Assembly: GCA_009885105.1 (NCBI GenBank)
Contig: VFLI01000088.1
Coordinates: forward strand, 1 to 44,302
DNA: 44,302 nucleotides
DNA from: Spirochaetia bacterium
GTDB taxonomy: Bacteria > Spirochaetota > Leptospiria > Leptospirales > Leptonemataceae
Direction of reading: 5' to 3'
Positions 44,022 through 44,302 of the stretch are shown piece after piece. How positions within the stretch are numbered: the first letter of the stretch is position 1; each line of letters opens with the position of its first letter. The translations under genes were made by a program, and so were the position numbers. A model generated the notes under the pieces. It was not told the DNA's origin, did no database searches, and saw only the letters and a program-made list of their open reading frames with translations.

Positions 44022-44302
44022 GGACGGCCCCCTTCTGACTGAGACTGTCTGAGACCACTCTTCCGTCGGCGAGTGTGATGACGCGGCCGGCATACTGCGA
44101 AAGATCTTTCTCGTGCGTGACCATCAGCACTGTTTTTCCGGCGCTGGCCAGTTTCAACAGGAGCTCCAGGACCGATTGAGAAGTCTGAGAATCCAGGTTC
44201 CCGGTTGGTTCATCCGCCACGATGAGTCCAGGATCATTGGCCAGTGCGCGTGCAATCGCGGCTCTCTGCTGCTGCCCTCCCGACAGCGCCGAAGGCAGCT
44301 TC
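44014..44302 (-). CDS. ABC transporter ATP-binding protein, C-terminal part (5' truncated by window edge)
   Basis: The last 95 residues of an ATPase subunit; the start lies outside the window. It shows the ABC signature LSGGQQQR, Walker B ([10 protein letters not shown], with GNLD as the D-loop) and the H-loop VTHE. The wording matches the MacB/LolD class of ATPases that pair with FtsX-type permeases, and it is coupled by an 8-bp overlap to one. The pair probably works on envelope lipoproteins or lipids. Confidence 0.95.
   Translation of the reverse strand, partial: KLPSALSGGQQQRAAIARALANDPGLIVADEPTGNLDSQTSQSVLELLLKLASAGKTVLMVTHEKDLSQYAGRVITLADGRVVSDSLSQKGAVHV

Overview
This 44.3 kb window is a dense, ordinary-looking stretch of bacterial chromosome from a diderm, most likely a spirochaete of the order Leptospirales (Leptonema/Turneriella-like). 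That placement is inference. It rests on moderate GC, many lipoproteins with relaxed lipoboxes, two 7TMR-DISM signalling proteins (one with a SpoIIE-type phosphatase carrying GDAMGK, an arrangement common in Leptospira), an Aer-like PAS chemoreceptor, and a SulP-STAS-cNMP-binding fusion. I see no rRNA, tRNA, CRISPR array, insertion sequence or prophage. No gene-free gap exceeds 300 bases; the largest is 25158-25430.

Layout. 1-2.1 kb: the 3' end of thiC, then a secreted pectin-acetylesterase/Notum-like hydrolase. 2.1-6.1 kb (minus strand): a tightly packed operon of a PfkB sugar/nucleoside kinase, a GT4 glycosyltransferase, a divergent protein kinase-fold protein and a HAD phosphatase. 6.3-10.0 kb (plus): an LTA-synthase/sulfatase-family membrane enzyme coupled by ATGA overlaps to an unrecognised 407-aa protein and a Nudix hydrolase. 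10.0-12.1 kb (minus): an APC permease and the acetolactate synthase small subunit. 12.2-16.2 kb (plus): SppA-type signal peptide peptidase, coupled to a DISM histidine-kinase-like protein that has lost its phospho-acceptor histidine. 16.2-20.3 kb (minus): MlaC-like carrier, MMPL/RND transporter and lipoprotein, a candidate lipid-transport cassette. 20.4-22.5 kb (plus): a HEAT-repeat/SH3-like exported protein and an ApbE flavin transferase.

22.5-28.5 kb (minus): the SpoIIE phosphatase with DISM and TPR domains, and a large fusion of a gluzincin-type peptidase domain, PD40 propeller and outer-membrane barrel. 28.4-30.7 kb (plus): an AsmA-like protein whose 5' end overlaps that of the fusion protein head to head. 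30.8-34.4 kb (minus): an RhlE-type DEAD-box helicase and the SulP fusion transporter. 34.6-41.0 kb (plus): a HAD-fold lipoprotein, a small lipoprotein, a PAS-MCP chemoreceptor and an ankyrin-AAA-AAA (CbbX/SpoVK-like) ATPase. 41.0-44.3 kb (minus): a Cys-rich lipoprotein, an FtsX-type ABC permease and the start-truncated ATPase partner.

Taken together, the region leans towards envelope biology: lipid traffic (MlaC/MMPL, AsmA, LTA-synthase-like), envelope proteolysis and assembly (SppA, peptidase/barrel fusion, ABC-FtsX) and envelope-sensing signal transduction (two DISM proteins, MCP). The best candidates for undescribed biology are the MlaC-MMPL-lipoprotein cassette, the kinase/glycosyltransferase/phosphatase operon, the DISM pseudo-histidine-kinase coupled to SppA, and several unusual translation-start arrangements.
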